Made by a program: the position numbers and the translations under genes. DNA of 5,746 bases from Candidatus Latescibacterota bacterium (GTDB lineage Bacteria; Krumholzibacteriota; Krumholzibacteriia; Krumholzibacteriales; WJIX01), in NCBI GenBank assembly GCA_030643145.1, contig DAOWMJ010000138.1:1-5746 (forward strand). Direction: 5' to 3'. The notes under the pieces are model-generated. The model saw nothing but the letters and a program-made list of their open reading frames with translations, was not told where the DNA came from and ran no database searches. Positions 4,640 through 5,746 of this stretch are shown here, one piece after another; the first letter of the stretch is position 1; every line of letters begins with the position of its first letter.

Positions 4640-5746
4640 ATGAATATAGTTATATGGGCAGGATTTATTCTATCTATTGTAGTAATGATCGGTGTCGCCA
4701 GGAAGAATCTCTGGCTGGGATTTATCGCGGGGGCGATTGTACTGGGGGTTTTAAATCTGTCCGCGAGAGAACTATTTAATGCAATCACGCGAACAATTAC
4801 TGATCCTTCAATACTCTTTCTCGCATTTTCCGTGGGAACAATCCCCCTTATCGGAGGGGTTCTGGAAGAATCCGGGTTAATGGACGTTCTGGTCTCAAAC
4901 CTTAAATTAAAAAGAAAACTCTTTCTGATATTCGGCCCCGCCTTCCTCGGAATGCTGCCTATGCCCGGCGGAGCTCTCCTGTCAGCCCCTCTTGTCCGCC
5001 GCGCCGGAGACGACATTCCCAATAATCAGCTTGCTTTAATAAATGTCTGGTTCAGGCATGTTCTTGTTCTGGTTTATCCCCTTGGGCCCCTGCTGGTCAC
5101 CGCTAAAATAGCTCATCTCAACCTCTATAAAGCGATGCTTTACCTTTTTCCCGGATTTATTCTTATGCTGATCCTGGGGTACATCTTTTTTCTGCGCGGA
5201 ATCGAGGGAAATCTACGGACGCAAAAATCTCTAAAACTAAAAAGAATTTTCAGCCCGATCATTATCATTATTACAGCTCCGGTTATTCATCTTTCCCTTA
5301 TGTCTATTTTCCCTTCACTGCTTCAGGAGATACCTCTGATCATAGGTGTCCTTTGCAGCCTTTCTCTTGCCGTTATTATGGGCAAGCTGCCCTTGAAAAA
5401 GATGACCCCGGTTATAAAAAGAATGAGGCCATGGAAATATTTTATGATTATTATCGGAATGTTTCTCTTTCTAAACACCTTTATCGCTTCAAATATTTCG
5501 GAAATTATCGCGAGCGCCGTTTCCTCACGGCATTTCCTTGTTATAATTATAGGACCGTTTCTCGGTTTTGTTACAGGCAGGGTTCAAATTCCTGTCGCGA
5601 TTATCCTCCCTATATATTTTTCCATTACGGGAGTAGAACATATTGTATATCTCCCCTTTATCTGTATCTTTTTCTCTGTTTTCATGGGCTATATAATATC
5701 GCCGATTCACCCCTGCGTATCAGTTTCACTGGAATTTTTTGACACA
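4640..5746 (+). CDS. DUF401-family polytopic membrane protein (3' end beyond window)
   Basis: The frame is open from the ATG at 4640 to the last base, giving exactly 369 codons with no stop. DUF401 proteins are about 400 residues, so only the extreme C-terminus is missing. About ten to twelve hydrophobic helices are visible, the first at 3-19 and the last near 335-357. Family-type motifs are LPMPGGALLSAP (106-117), NVWFRH (135-140), YPLGP (146-150), VTGRVQIPVA (311-320) and SPIHPCVSVS (354-363). The last resembles the closing motif of GntP/ion-transporter-like permeases. The family has no established substrate. Membrane location is certain by sequence; transport is inferred from resemblance. 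It is the second gene of the operon with the fused iron-sulfur ATPase. Overlapping frames on the opposite strand (4141-5022) and in another plus frame (5353-5742) lack its motifs and are shadows. Confidence 0.85.
   Translation, partial: MNIVIWAGFILSIVVMIGVARKNLWLGFIAGAIVLGVLNLSARELFNAITRTITDPSILFLAFSVGTIPLIGGVLEESGLMDVLVSNLKLKRKLFLIFGPAFLGMLPMPGGALLSAPLVRRAGDDIPNNQLALINVWFRHVLVLVYPLGPLLVTAKIAHLNLYKAMLYLFPGFILMLILGYIFFLRGIEGNLRTQKSLKLKRIFSPIIIIITAPVIHLSLMSIFPSLLQEIPLIIGVLCSLSLAVIMGKLPLKKMTPVIKRMRPWKYFMIIIGMFLFLNTFIASNISEIIASAVSSRHFLVIIIGPFLGFVTGRVQIPVAIILPIYFSITGVEHIVYLPFICIFFSVFMGYIISPIHPCVSVSLEFFDT

Noticed and set aside
4141..5022. Minus-strand frame of 293 codons
   Set aside because: It spans the end of the ATPase and the start of the DUF401 gene in antisense. 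The translation is Ser/Arg/Thr-rich without domains or a start signal, as expected of a mirror frame.
5353..5742. Plus-strand frame of 129 codons near the right edge
   Set aside because: It lies in another frame within DUF401. Its many Tyr, Arg and Cys residues are typical of an out-of-frame membrane-protein gene.

Overview
The window holds five protein-coding genes, two of them cut by the window edges, and two unusually structured intergenic gaps. The Shine-Dalgarno sites, export signal and gene density indicate a bacterium. The central gene carries four predicted 4Fe-4S clusters and belongs to a family found almost only in anaerobes, so an anaerobic lifestyle is likely. The secreted proteins match no family I recognise, which would suit an uncultured or poorly sampled phylum. 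I cannot name the taxon. No rRNA, tRNA, CRISPR array or intact insertion sequence is visible.

Left part (1-1053, minus strand): two consecutive genes for predicted secreted proteins, 52 bp apart and probably co-transcribed. The downstream one runs off the left edge. A sigma-70-like promoter at 1279-1308 points into this pair and gives a leader of about 215 nt containing palindromes and a degenerate direct repeat. From 1324 to 1447, between this promoter and the next gene, lies a dense nest of inverted repeats.

Middle (1512-2402, minus strand): one EamA/DMT-type ten-helix permease gene. A 413-bp divergent gap (2403-2815) with several operator-like repeats separates it from the rightward operon.

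Right part (2816-5746, plus strand): a two-gene operon. Its first gene encodes a 604-residue protein made of two complete MinD/ParA-type P-loop ATPases, each with an inserted two-cluster ferredoxin domain. These units are normally separate adjacent genes, such as those of the Desulfovibrio orange-protein (ORP) locus. Nine bases later comes a DUF401 polytopic membrane protein, which is open at the right edge. The most interesting content is this fused iron-sulfur ATPase and its tight coupling to an uncharacterised permease family.
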